Assembly (NCBI GenBank): GCA_944332555.1
Contig: CALVKF010000013.1
Coordinates: forward strand, 1 to 32,670
Reading direction: 5' to 3'
Length of the DNA: 32,670 bases
Source: an uncultured Bacilli bacterium
GTDB lineage: Bacteria; Bacillota_I; Bacilli_A; RF39; UBA660
The number at the start of each line of letters is the position of its first letter. Position 1 is the stretch's first letter. The notes beneath the pieces are model-generated. The model was given only the letters and a program-made list of their open reading frames with translations, was not told where the DNA came from and searched no databases. A program made the translations under genes and the position numbers. Positions 8,084 through 15,681 of the stretch are shown here, piece by piece.

Positions 8084-8407
8084 GTTTTGTACTTTAGACT
8101 ACAATAAATAATTGTATGCTACACACAACTTTTTCTTGACAAATCGTTTGGACTATGTTCTAAATGTTCGTGTTATTATAATAGTTTTTTAATCAAAAAG
8201 TTTGTAAAATTGTGTAAATACATGTAAATGTTTACACAATTTTTTGTTGCTGTTTTTTGGCGTATTTTAGCCAAAAAATAGATATAGATAAAAATTTGTT
8301 AAAAAAATTTTGCTCAAAAAAAAGAATTTTGACTACTTTTGTTGAAATTATATAGTGAAGGGGGAAATAAAACCCTTTAGTAAGTGAATGGAAAGTGAGG
8401 TGATAAA
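8084..8407. other. 324-base non-coding stretch with one promoter-like site and two strong hairpins
   Basis: I see no gene here. There is a perfect -35 TTGACA at 8136-8141 with a weak -10 (TCTAAA, 8159-8164) at 17 bases. It would drive a transcript of about 75 bases that ends at the 11-bp hairpin at 8208-8241. A second hairpin with a 9-bp stem lies at 8253-8278 (TTTTTTGGC pairing with GCCAAAAAA) and would work as a terminator on either strand. The last 60 bases lead into the Rpn gene. Confidence 0.5.
8208..8246 (+). terminator. Intrinsic terminator with perfect 11-bp stem
   Basis: AATTGTGTAAA (8208-8218) pairs perfectly with TTTACACAATT (8231-8241), followed by TTTTT. No gene ends here except the remnant at 8083, so it may end a short transcript from the TTGACA site at 8136. 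Confidence 0.65.
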
Positions 8408-9214
8408 ATGCTATATCCACTTACAAATGATTATGTTTTTAAATCCGTGTTTTCTCACAAAGAGATTCAAGAAGATTTTCTAAACTCCTTTATCGAATTT
8501 TATGATAAATTAAATATTAATGCTGATATTAAATCTATTAATGCCGAGAAGCTACTTATGGCCCCACATATATCAATTAAAGAATTTTATGGTGATTTAA
8601 TAATAGTATTAGATAATAATATTTTAGTATCTTTAGAAATGTATAATGGCTTTGAAGATAAAGATTTAAAAAAGAGTTTATGTTATATAGCTAGAATATA
8701 TGGAAATCAACTAAAGAAAGGTGAAGAATATTCTAGTGTTAAAAAAGTAATAGGAATAACTCTATTTAAAGATGAAACATATAAAATGAATAGTATGTTA
8801 GAAGATTATGAATTGGTAGATAAAGTAAATAAAATAAAAATAGAAGAAGGAGTAGAATTAATATTAGTTGATATTGACAATGAGAAAACAATCTTGTATA
8901 ATGAAGATATGAAATTTATTAAATATCTAAAAATCTTTAGGAGTGTGAATTATATGGAAATGAACAAACATAGTGGAGGTGATGAAATGTTAGAAAAGAC
9001 CATAGCATATGCTAAAGAATTTACAAGTGACCCTGATAATCAAAATTTAATAGACCACTTTGAATCAGCGGTTCGTAATGCTAAAAGAATAGCGGAAAGT
9101 AAAGGAAAAACTGAAATAGCAAAGAAAATGTTAAAAGATGGTTTATCAGTAGAAATTGTAAACAAATATACAGGACTAGATTTTGAAGAATTGGGTAATT
9201 TGGTGGTAAATTAA
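8408..9214 (+). CDS. Rpn family recombination-promoting nuclease/putative transposase
   Basis: A 268-residue PD-(D/E)XK protein of the PF12784 type. The start MLYPLTNDYVFKSVFS is the family's N-terminal signature (normally DxxFKxvF). The catalytic strand reads GDLIIVLDN...LVSLEMYNG, where many members have E-(M/V)-Q; here the Gln position is Tyr. The C-terminus carries a Lys-rich helix (ESKGKTEIAKKMLKDG) and the usual small end domain (LSVEIVNKYTGLDFEEL). Known Rpn proteins are DNA endonucleases linked to recA-independent recombination and, in some cases, to phage defence with an internally encoded inhibitor. The ATG has a GTGAGGTG ribosome site. A related gene lies at 11991 and tails at 1-430. 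Confidence 0.85.
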   Translation: MLYPLTNDYVFKSVFSHKEIQEDFLNSFIEFYDKLNINADIKSINAEKLLMAPHISIKEFYGDLIIVLDNNILVSLEMYNGFEDKDLKKSLCYIARIYGNQLKKGEEYSSVKKVIGITLFKDETYKMNSMLEDYELVDKVNKIKIEEGVELILVDIDNEKTILYNEDMKFIKYLKIFRSVNYMEMNKHSGGDEMLEKTIAYAKEFTSDPDNQNLIDHFESAVRNAKRIAESKGKTEIAKKMLKDGLSVEIVNKYTGLDFEELGNLVVN

Positions 9215-9219
9215 GAACA

Positions 9220-9257
9220 ATTAAAATAATCATGCATTTTAGCATGATTATTTTAAT
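9220..9257. terminator. Bidirectional terminator, perfect 16-bp stem
   Basis: Bases 9220-9235 pair perfectly with 9242-9257 around a six-base loop. It lies between the convergent Rpn and VanY-like genes, has T-runs on both sides and contains the TAA of the VanY-like gene. Confidence 0.85.
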
Positions 9258-10350
9258 ATTCAGTAACATATAAATCAATATATTCTTCTAATGTTAAATC
9301 TTCATCATAAATTATTTTAGCGGCTTCCATTCCTACATATCTAATATGCCAATTTTCAAATTGATAGCCTGTTATATAAGTTTTGTCTTTAGGAAATCTT
9401 ATAATAAATCCCCATCTATAAGCGTTATTACTAAGCCATTCAAAGTCACTATCATTAAGTCTTGTTGATCCACTAATATTAGTATTCTTTAAATCGATTG
9501 ATAGACCTGTTTGGTGTTCTGAGTATCCCGGACGAGCAGAGTAGGTATCAGCAGCTTCTACACCATCACTAGCTACATAATTATTATATAAAGTTCTTTG
9601 AAAAGATTCCCCTCTAAATGCGGTTGTTGGCATTAAATTTATACCAATTTCTTCTTCTGCTGCCGCTTGTAACTCTAAGAAAGGTTCTTTAATAACTTCT
9701 CGCATTGGTACATTATTACCATAAGCCCCAGGTACATATGCTAAATCATCAGGTTCATAACCACTTGGTAAATAATGATATTTATTGACGATTACAAGTA
9801 AATCATTAGGATCTTCTACTTCGGTAGTATCAGTATATACCGGTAAATCTAATTTTATATTTACAAGCGTCACAACATCTTCAAGCTCATAATCATTTTC
9901 TTCATAATATGCACTATATCTATCTATATTATCTACATTAAAGTTTTTAATATCATAGTAGTTACTTATATCAACATAATCTATACTTTTTAATTTTTCA
10001 ATATTTTTTTCGCTTAAATTAGTTATATAATTAATTTCTTTACCACTATAACCTTTTGGTAAAAATGTAGTTAAAATGCTCTCAAAATTATCACTGTCTA
10101 CATATTCTATGTCCCTATATTCATTTAAATATTCTTCATTATAAATATTGTTTAATAAAACAAATTCTAGAGTCTTAGAATATTCATCTTCAGGAATATT
10201 ATATTCATTCATAAGTTTAGATCCTTCACTTACTATTTTCTCTTCTTTAAAGTATTTATTATAAACAAAATAACCACTTATACCTATAATTATAATTATA
10301 GGTATAAGTATTTTAATACTTTTTTTTATTTTCTTTTTTCTTCTAGTCAT
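9253..10350 (-). CDS. VanY-type D-alanyl-D-alanine carboxypeptidase, membrane-anchored
   Basis: A zinc metallopeptidase of the M15B family that trims the terminal D-Ala from peptidoglycan stem peptides. The start is ATG at 10350 with AAGGTG six bases upstream; longer GTG and ATG starts overlap that ribosome site. The 365-residue product has a basic N-terminus, one membrane anchor (about 12-30), then a long acidic region (about 35-180) with repeated LPKGYS/LPSGYEP phrases. The catalytic domain follows, with zinc ligands in SARPGYSEHQTGLSIDL (His, Asp) and the ENWHIRY box (catalytic Glu, His). It is transcribed away from ffh. A role in cell-wall trimming is likely; vancomycin resistance is not implied, since no van regulators are nearby. 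Confidence 0.9.
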   Translation of the reverse strand: MTRRKKKIKKSIKILIPIIIIIGISGYFVYNKYFKEEKIVSEGSKLMNEYNIPEDEYSKTLEFVLLNNIYNEEYLNEYRDIEYVDSDNFESILTTFLPKGYSGKEINYITNLSEKNIEKLKSIDYVDISNYYDIKNFNVDNIDRYSAYYEENDYELEDVVTLVNIKLDLPVYTDTTEVEDPNDLLVIVNKYHYLPSGYEPDDLAYVPGAYGNNVPMREVIKEPFLELQAAAEEEIGINLMPTTAFRGESFQRTLYNNYVASDGVEAADTYSARPGYSEHQTGLSIDLKNTNISGSTRLNDSDFEWLSNNAYRWGFIIRFPKDKTYITGYQFENWHIRYVGMEAAKIIYDEDLTLEEYIDLYVTEY

Positions 10351-10416
10351 ATACATCACCTTAAAAATTATATCACATATTTATATATTTTAGGAAAAAA
10401 GTATTCTAAAATTATT

Positions 10417-10540
10417 ATTCGTTAGAAAAATGTGTAATTTATTATGTATTATTCGTTAGAAAAACGTGTAATTTTTTGCTAATATTCGTTAGAAAAACGT
10501 GTAGTTTTTTGCTAATATTCGTTAGAAAAACGTGTAATCT
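10417..10540. repeat. Four tandem 33/34-bp repeats with core ATTCGTTAGAAAAACGTGTA
   Basis: Cores start at 10417, 10451, 10484 and 10517, giving periods of 34, 33 and 33 bases. Each core contains the dyad CGTT-AGAAA-AACG; the first copy has one change (AATG). The linkers are AT-rich and share TTTTTTGCTA in the two middle copies. The block fills most of the space between the divergent VanY-like gene and ffh, ending three bases before the ffh -35. It may be an operator array, a bent-DNA element or a transposon end; no protein partner can be named. Confidence 0.85.
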
Positions 10541-10542
10541 TA

Positions 10543-10572
10543 TTGATTTTAGGCAGTATTTTATTATATAAT
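10543..10572 (+). promoter_or_regulatory. ffh promoter
   Basis: TTGATT at 10543-10548, an 18-base spacer and a perfect TATAAT at 10567-10572 lie directly after the 33-bp repeat block and before the AAAGGAG ribosome site of ffh. Confidence 0.65.
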
Positions 10573-10600
10573 ATTGATTATAAGTAAAGGAGAATTAATT

Positions 10601-11905
10601 ATGTTTGAATATATGGGTGATAGAATTAGTAATGCTATAAAAAATATTCGGGGCATGGGTAAAATTACTGAAGATAATATTTCTGATGCCATGCGAGAAA
10701 TTAGAATAGCCTTGTTAGAAGCTGATGTAAATTATCAAGTTGTTAAAGAATTTGTTGCAGATGTTAAAGAAAAAGCTCTAAATGCAGAAGTAGAAAAAAG
10801 TTTAAAACCTGATGAAGTTTTCTTAAAAATAGTTAAAGATGAATTAGTATCATTACTTGGTGGAGATTATGTTCCTCTTGAGGTATCAAAAAAACCAACT
10901 ATTTTAATGCTTGTTGGTCTTCAAGGAAGTGGTAAAACTACAACTGCTGGAAAGCTTGCTAATTATTTAAGGAAAAAACACAATAAAAAACCACTTTTAA
11001 TTGCAGCTGATATTTATAGACCCGCCGCAATAGAACAACTTAAAACTATTGGTAAGAGTTTAAATGTTCCCGTATTTAGTGAAGAAAAGTCTGTTGTTGA
11101 AATAGTTAATGATGGAATAAATTATGCAAAAGAAGAAAATTTAGATTATATAATCATCGATACAGCAGGAAGACTGCAAATAGATGAAGAATTAATGCAA
11201 GAATTAAAAGATATTGATGCATCTCATCATCCTCATGAAAAAATATTAGTTATTGATGGCTCAATGGGCCAAGATGCTATCAATGTTATTACTGGTTTTA
11301 ATGAATCTCTAAACTTAACTGGTTGTATTCTTACTAAACTTGATGGTAATACCAAAGGTGGGGTAGCATTATCCGTAAGACACTTAACGCATATTCCTAT
11401 TAAATTTGTTGGTAATTCCGAAAAAATGGATGGATTATCCGAGTTTTATCCAGAAAGAATGGCTGATAGAATCCTTGATATGGGAGATATTCTAGAAATA
11501 GTTTCCAAAGTAGAAGATGTTATTGATGAAGATGAGGCTAAAAGGCAAGCTATAAAAATGAAAAAAGGAACATTTGATTTAGATGACTTCTTACAAACAC
11601 TCGCTCAAATTAAAAAATTAGGACCGCTAGAAAATATTTTAAAAATGCTTCCCCAAGCTAGAAAAATGGGCCTTAATAATATTTCAATTGATCCTAAAGA
11701 ATTTGCTCATATTGAAGCTATAATACAATCAATGACTATGGAAGAGCGTAGACACCCAGAAATACTTAAAGCAACCCGTAAAATGCGAATTGCTAAAGGT
11801 AGTGGTAGAAGTGTTGAAGAAGTAAATAGATTATTAAAACAATTTGAAACTATGAAAGAAATGATGAAGAAAATAAATAATGGGAACTTAAAAATGCCTT
11901 TTTAA
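10601..11905 (+). CDS. ffh: Signal recognition particle protein Ffh
   Basis: Ffh is the SRP54-type GTPase that, with the small SRP RNA, binds signal sequences at the ribosome and delivers membrane proteins to FtsY. The start is ATG at 10601 with AAAGGAG eight bases upstream. The 434-residue product has the N domain (1-95), then the G domain with GLQGSGKTTTAGKLA, DIYRPAAIEQL, DTAGR and TKLDG, and a Met-rich M domain after about residue 310, ending in LKQFETMKEMMKK. Length is near the usual 440-450. It stands alone here, without the ylxM or rpsP-rimM-trmD genes that often accompany it. Confidence 0.98.
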   Translation: MFEYMGDRISNAIKNIRGMGKITEDNISDAMREIRIALLEADVNYQVVKEFVADVKEKALNAEVEKSLKPDEVFLKIVKDELVSLLGGDYVPLEVSKKPTILMLVGLQGSGKTTTAGKLANYLRKKHNKKPLLIAADIYRPAAIEQLKTIGKSLNVPVFSEEKSVVEIVNDGINYAKEENLDYIIIDTAGRLQIDEELMQELKDIDASHHPHEKILVIDGSMGQDAINVITGFNESLNLTGCILTKLDGNTKGGVALSVRHLTHIPIKFVGNSEKMDGLSEFYPERMADRILDMGDILEIVSKVEDVIDEDEAKRQAIKMKKGTFDLDDFLQTLAQIKKLGPLENILKMLPQARKMGLNNISIDPKEFAHIEAIIQSMTMEERRHPEILKATRKMRIAKGSGRSVEEVNRLLKQFETMKEMMKKINNGNLKMPF

Positions 11906-11920
11906 GTTCCCAATTTTTTT
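11881..11920 (+). terminator. ffh terminator
   Basis: A perfect 14-bp stem, TGGGAACTTAAAAA (11881-11894) with its complement at 11899-11912, is followed by a run of seven Ts. The stem starts inside the last codons of ffh. Confidence 0.9.
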
Positions 11921-11970
11921 AACTTTTTTATTCACAATTTTTGCTTTGTGGTGAACAGAAAAGTTAATAT

Positions 11971-12006
11971 AAAAAATAAACTCAGTGAGTTTATTCACTG
12001 AGTTTA
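11971..12006 (-). terminator. Terminator of the minus-strand Rpn gene
   Basis: TAAACTCAGTGA (11977-11988) pairs perfectly with 11995-12006, and on the minus strand the stem is followed by six Ts (11976-11971). It includes the gene's stop codon. A third imperfect inverted repeat lies between this and the ffh terminator (about 11919-11967). Confidence 0.8.
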
Positions 12007-12857
12007 TCAAGATTGTGCTCTTTAATTATGTTTTTCACTTCATCAATGCTAAGATTAACTAAAGTTGCAATAGTTTCAATTGAAATACTTTGATTAATGG
12101 CGTTTTTGATGACATTAATTGTTTTTTCATCAAATCCTTCTTCAAAACCTTTAGAATAGTTTGCTTTTCTTTCAGTATTAAGTAATTTAGCTCTGTCTTC
12201 ATCAGGATCAATCCAAAAACTTTCATTCTTCAACATAATTAATTCGAAAAACTCCTTCCTTATCTCATCATCTGGATAATATAATTCTAATTCTTCTTTA
12301 TCCAAATCAAACATGAATATATACCTATAATCATATTCGCATCTAACACCATTATAGCATTCTTTTTTTAGGTTTTCTACATTAACTTCAATTATTGCTA
12401 CATTGGAAGTAAATGTTTCTAGATTATTAGTTTGAATATAATATTCTCTTATGCCTTGATTAGTATTTATGCCATATGTGGCTCCATAATTTAAATTGAT
12501 TTGGATATATTTATTTACTAAATCATAATCATCTCCACTTTTAGTTAAATGGCTATAAAATGATGAGAAAAAGATAAGATTACGAATTCGTTTAGCATCA
12601 GTATAATCATTTAAATTTATTTCAATATTAATATAAGAGTTTTTAGTTTTAGCTATTATATCAACTGTTTTTTTCTTTTCATGAACTTTTTTAGCAGTAA
12701 GCTCACTATTTATAAACTCTACTATTTCTACTGGTTCGTTTAATATTTGAGAGATTAATGCTTCAAGTATTCTTTTACCATGAATAGGGTCTTCAACAAT
12801 AATCTTAAACATTTGATCATCTGATCCTTTAACAAATTCTTTTTCATCAACTTTCAA
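11991..12857 (-). CDS. Rpn family PD-(D/E)XK nuclease/putative transposase
   Basis: The 288-residue product belongs to the PF12784-type Rpn group but to a different branch from the gene at 8408. It has the N-terminal FVKGSDDQMFKIIVEDP segment. The catalytic strand pair is KTVDIIAKTKNSYINIEINL (D...E-x-N), a long middle region contains YYIQTNN, and the end domain is SISIETIATLVNLSIDEVKNII. The start is TTG at 12857, eight bases after a perfect AGGAGG; a GTG nine bases earlier overlaps that site. Two Spo0A-type boxes lie upstream at 12908-12924, and TATTAT at 12886-12881 is a plausible -10. Nuclease function is inferred from the family. Confidence 0.8.
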   Translation of the reverse strand: MKVDEKEFVKGSDDQMFKIIVEDPIHGKRILEALISQILNEPVEIVEFINSELTAKKVHEKKKTVDIIAKTKNSYINIEINLNDYTDAKRIRNLIFFSSFYSHLTKSGDDYDLVNKYIQINLNYGATYGINTNQGIREYYIQTNNLETFTSNVAIIEVNVENLKKECYNGVRCEYDYRYIFMFDLDKEELELYYPDDEIRKEFFELIMLKNESFWIDPDEDRAKLLNTERKANYSKGFEEGFDEKTINVIKNAINQSISIETIATLVNLSIDEVKNIIKEHNLDKLSE

Positions 12858-12907
12858 AATTTTCACCTCCTTGATTTGTTATAATAGCACACTTATTTTA
12901 AAAAAAT

Positions 12908-12924
12908 TGTCGAATAAAGTCGAA
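12908..12924. promoter_or_regulatory. Pair of Spo0A-type boxes upstream of the minus-strand Rpn gene
   Basis: TGTCGAA at 12908-12914 and AGTCGAA at 12918-12924 have the same 10-bp phasing as the triplet at 2031. They lie between the terminator of the metallopeptidase gene and the Rpn gene. Relative to the TATTAT -10 of the Rpn gene they occupy the -35 region, where no good sigma-A -35 is seen at usual spacing. That is the layout of Spo0A-activated promoters such as spoIIG. Confidence 0.5.
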
Positions 12925-12929
12925 CATAT

Positions 12930-12966
12930 TAAAAAACATGAAAAAATGCCATTTTTTCATGTTTTT
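12930..12966 (-). terminator. Terminator of the M3-like peptidase gene
   Basis: Bases 12932-12947 pair perfectly with 12951-12966 around a three-base loop. On the minus strand the stem runs into a T-rich tract. The stop codon of the gene is in the stem. Confidence 0.8.
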
Positions 12967-13919
12967 AACTGTCTTTTTAAAATGTTTTCATATTTATCTA
13001 AAGTATTATTTGGTATTATTCCTAAATTAAGTATTCTTTTATAATATTCTTCTGGTGTTAAGAATTTAGGTATCTCAATAATTTTCTTTACTAAATATAA
13101 TGATTTATCTTTATCTTGTTTATATACCATTAATAATTCTAAAGATATACTAAATGCTACAATATATGGAAAATAATTTATAGGATTTTCCATATATTGT
13201 TCAAATATATTATAATTGTTAAGTATTTTAGCTTTACTATTAATATCATTAAAATACTCACAGGAGAAGCTTATTGAATCTTTCTTAAATTCACTATGAT
13301 AAAAATATTCATTACAAATTAATTCAAAAAAGGTACTTATTATTTCTGCATAAATATAATTCTCTTGTTGGAAGCTAATATGATAGTTAATTAATGCATC
13401 AATACCATGACCTATTTCATGAACAATTATTGGTACATAATTAAAATCATTATTATTTCCATAATTACTACAATGAATTACTGCATTAAATTCATTGGAA
13501 TACTGCCAAAAAATGGAGAAAGCATCAAATGAATCTTTTTTATTTTTGTATAAAATAATTTCATTATTTTTAAGCATTCTTAAAAATAATTCATAAAACT
13601 CTTTGTTGGTGCCATTCTTATAAAAATCACAAACAAGTTCTAATAAATCTTTTTTAGATAAATATTTATAATTGCTAACATTATATTTTGCTAACTTATT
13701 CCTTTTACTTACCTCTTCAACTAATTTAAATAAATATAAATATTTTTGTAAATATAATACATTACTTTCTTCTTCTAAATAATCATCAAACCAAACTAAA
13801 TTATTATCAAAAATAATATTATAAATAAAATTAATACTTGCTCTAGCTTTAATATCATTAGGGTTATTTTTTAAAATATTACGACATTCTTTTAACTTAT
13901 CTTGAAATATATTTAACAT
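12957..13919 (-). CDS. Compact M3-like zinc metallopeptidase
   Basis: The 320-residue product has HEIGH at 167-171 and a downstream AEIISTFFE in which Glu192 lies 25 residues after the first His. This is the zinc-site arrangement of M3 oligopeptidases (thimet/PepF: HELGH ... AETASTFNE). Catalytic M3 enzymes are normally about 560-690 residues; this one keeps the zinc core with a short helical N-terminal part and a C-terminal helical part (PINYFPYIVAFSISLELL). There is no signal peptide, so it is cytoplasmic. The ATG at 13919 has a GAGGG ribosome site. A peptide-cleaving role is likely; the substrate is unknown. Confidence 0.75.
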   Translation of the reverse strand: MLNIFQDKLKECRNILKNNPNDIKARASINFIYNIIFDNNLVWFDDYLEEESNVLYLQKYLYLFKLVEEVSKRNKLAKYNVSNYKYLSKKDLLELVCDFYKNGTNKEFYELFLRMLKNNEIILYKNKKDSFDAFSIFWQYSNEFNAVIHCSNYGNNNDFNYVPIIVHEIGHGIDALINYHISFQQENYIYAEIISTFFELICNEYFYHSEFKKDSISFSCEYFNDINSKAKILNNYNIFEQYMENPINYFPYIVAFSISLELLMVYKQDKDKSLYLVKKIIEIPKFLTPEEYYKRILNLGIIPNNTLDKYENILKRQLKT

Positions 13920-14031
13920 AACTATCCCTCATTTAAGTTAATATATTAACACATTTTATTACTTTTTTAAATAAATTACTTTATTATAATTCATATTTTT
14001 GATATAATCTATTATAGAATAGGTGATAAAA

Positions 14032-15492
14032 ATGACTAAAGAAAATATTAGAAAAGTAATACTTGCTATTTTATTTGTATTAATACTTGTAGTAATAGCA
14101 CTATTTATTGGTAGATTTACATATTCATATTTAGGCCCAGCACCAACAGATGAACTTACTGGTACTGGTGAAGTAACACCAAGTGGCGATACAATTATAT
14201 TTAGTAAAGGTAATGATTTAAGTTTATCAGCATCAACTGATAACTTTCATACAGGTTCTGGTAATCTAACAGATACTACTAATCCGCAGGTTAGACTTAT
14301 TGCAAGTTCTGATACAAATAATGCTAGTACCACTTATTTTGCAGGAATAAGAATATATGAAAATACTTATAAGTATTCAACTACAAATAATACAGCAGAA
14401 TTAATACTTAGTGTCTATGATGAAAATGGAACATTACTTGAAGCTAGTAGTGATACATTATCATTTGTAACAGTAGGTGATGTAAGTGGTTTTGATATAA
14501 CAGGAAAAACAGGAGCTTTTAACATAGCAATAGATCATCTAATAAGTACTAATTCATCAACAAATGGAACAACTCACACATGGACATTTACTTTAACATT
14601 TGTAAATTTAGAAACTGATCAATCAATAAATGAAACAGCAACTCTTGATATGGAAGTAGTACTTCAAAAAGATAGGATAGAGATGCCATCCATAGAAGAA
14701 ATATGTAGTGATGAATCTAATTCTAGTTTACTAGCTTGTCATGTATTATCACAATATACAACAGATGGAGAAAATGGATTATACTATCATGATGCAGATT
14801 TAGCAAATGGTGCCGAAGATAATTCATATAGATATGCAGGAGCAAGTGAAGAAGTAAATAATTATGTATGTTTTGGATCAAATGCAAGCACATGTCCAAG
14901 TGATAACCTATATAGAATAATAGGAGTATTTGGCAATCAAGTAAAACTAATAAAAAACACAAATATAGGAAACAACTATTGGAGTGGATCAAGCACAAAC
15001 ATAAGTAATACATGGAGTAGTAGTACATTAAATACAGGGACATTAAATGGGACATACTTAAATGGATTAAGTAGTACATGGCAAAATAAGATAGCAACAA
15101 CAACATGGTATGTGGGAGGTCATTCAACAACTAGTGCAACACCAGCAACATTCCAAGATGCAGAAAGTACAGGAACAACATATAGTGCAAAAATAGGATT
15201 AATGTATGTGTCAGATTATGGATTTGCAGCAAGCCCAGATTATTGGACAACAGAGTTGTTTAATTACGAACCGTCAAAAAGTAGCAATTGGATGAATATT
15301 AATATTAACGAATGGACAATTTCCCGCGATTCGGGCAATTCGACTTATGCCTATCGAGTGAATTCCACAGGCTATGTCAGTACCTCTACCGCGGACTATT
15401 CGCGCGGCGTGCGGCCAGTCTTTTATCTAACATCTTCGATAACATATGCATCGGGAAGTGGCTTGTCCACTGACCCGATTCGTGTGAACTGA
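14032..15492 (+). CDS. Membrane-anchored surface protein with DGR-type variable C-terminal lectin-like domain
   Basis: The 486-residue product starts at ATG 14032 (AGGTG six bases upstream). It has one N-terminal membrane anchor (about 8-28), a Ser/Thr-rich beta-sandwich region (about 45-215), a linker with Cys residues, then a domain with YRYAGA, YVCFGS and YRIIGVFGNQVKLIK. It ends with EWTISRDS, AYRVNSTGYVS and GVRPVFYL (459-466). That ending matches DUF6273/C-type-lectin-like domains of gut Firmicutes, a fold used by DGR targets. From about base 15258 the codons become GC-rich, unlike the rest of the gene. Its promoter is probably the TATAAT at 14003-14008. Recombination or mutagenic homing of the end is inferred; no reverse transcriptase is in the window. 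Confidence 0.7.
   Translation: MTKENIRKVILAILFVLILVVIALFIGRFTYSYLGPAPTDELTGTGEVTPSGDTIIFSKGNDLSLSASTDNFHTGSGNLTDTTNPQVRLIASSDTNNASTTYFAGIRIYENTYKYSTTNNTAELILSVYDENGTLLEASSDTLSFVTVGDVSGFDITGKTGAFNIAIDHLISTNSSTNGTTHTWTFTLTFVNLETDQSINETATLDMEVVLQKDRIEMPSIEEICSDESNSSLLACHVLSQYTTDGENGLYYHDADLANGAEDNSYRYAGASEEVNNYVCFGSNASTCPSDNLYRIIGVFGNQVKLIKNTNIGNNYWSGSSTNISNTWSSSTLNTGTLNGTYLNGLSSTWQNKIATTTWYVGGHSTTSATPATFQDAESTGTTYSAKIGLMYVSDYGFAASPDYWTTELFNYEPSKSSNWMNININEWTISRDSGNSTYAYRVNSTGYVSTSTADYSRGVRPVFYLTSSITYASGSGLSTDPIRVN
15258..15430 (+). other. GC-rich candidate variable region of the surface protein
   Basis: Hand counts give 26/60 GC at 15301-15360 and 36/60 at 15361-15420, against 17/60 at 14821-14880 in the same gene. 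Codons in 15316-15405 that fill loop positions nearly all end in C or T (gat, ggc, aat, tat, tcc, agt, acc, tct, gac). This is the pattern left when AAY codons of a template are randomised at adenines. Most exceptions (tcg, gtg, cgg, aca) sit at framework positions. The template repeat and reverse transcriptase would be elsewhere in the genome. Confidence 0.45.
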
Positions 15493-15505
15493 AGGTAGGA
15501 CAAAT

Positions 15506-15537
15506 GCTCGTCTAGGGCCCTTGCGGTCCAGGCGAGC
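15506..15537 (+). other. GC-rich hairpin/cruciform 14 bases after the variable protein's stop
   Basis: GCTCGTCT (15506-15513) pairs with AGGCGAGC (15530-15537), with one G-T pair. GGGCC (15515-15519) pairs with GGTCC (15525-15529), around a five-base loop and with one bulged A. DGR target genes typically have a GC-rich hairpin just after the variable region that helps mutagenic homing; that role is inferred here. No T-run follows, so it is not a terminator. Confidence 0.6.
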
Positions 15538-15596
15538 GGGGTGGATTTCAGAGCAATTGGAAGATAAAAAATCCAATAATGAGAAACTGGTGGTAT

Positions 15597-15646
15597 AAAA
15601 ACGTCCGGGCAACTGCAAAGCAGATGTTCAGGGGATGGCGTTTTTT
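15597..15646 (+). terminator. Terminator-like structured element closing the GC-rich block
   Basis: AAAACGTC (15597-15604) can pair with GGCGTTTT (15637-15644, one G-T pair), enclosing CTGC-AAA-GCAG and other short pairings, and a run of six Ts follows the CG core. Between it and the hairpin at 15506 lies another small stem, ATTGGA with TCCAAT (about 15556-15577). The composition here is again far from that of the surrounding genome. Confidence 0.55.
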
Positions 15647-15681
15647 GGAGTTATCAACATAAAAATAAAATGGAGGTATAT

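Noticed and set aside
8232-8420. Minus-strand ORF of 62 codons
   Set aside because: It runs through two terminator hairpins and the start of the Rpn gene; no ribosome site or recognisable product.
10417-10540. Four regular repeats as a small CRISPR array
   Set aside because: The intervals between cores are only about 12 bases, AT-rich and partly identical to each other, and no cas gene is present.
15427-15618. Minus-strand ORF over the GC-rich block
   Set aside because: It is antisense to the variable region end and the hairpins; the open frame follows from GC-rich composition.
15493-15660. tRNA or other standard RNA gene in the GC-rich block
   Set aside because: No cloverleaf, T-loop or CCA pattern was found, and hairpin spacing does not fit.
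15493-15660. DGR template repeat next to the variable region
   Set aside because: I compared this stretch with 15258-15430 and saw no similarity, so the template is not here.
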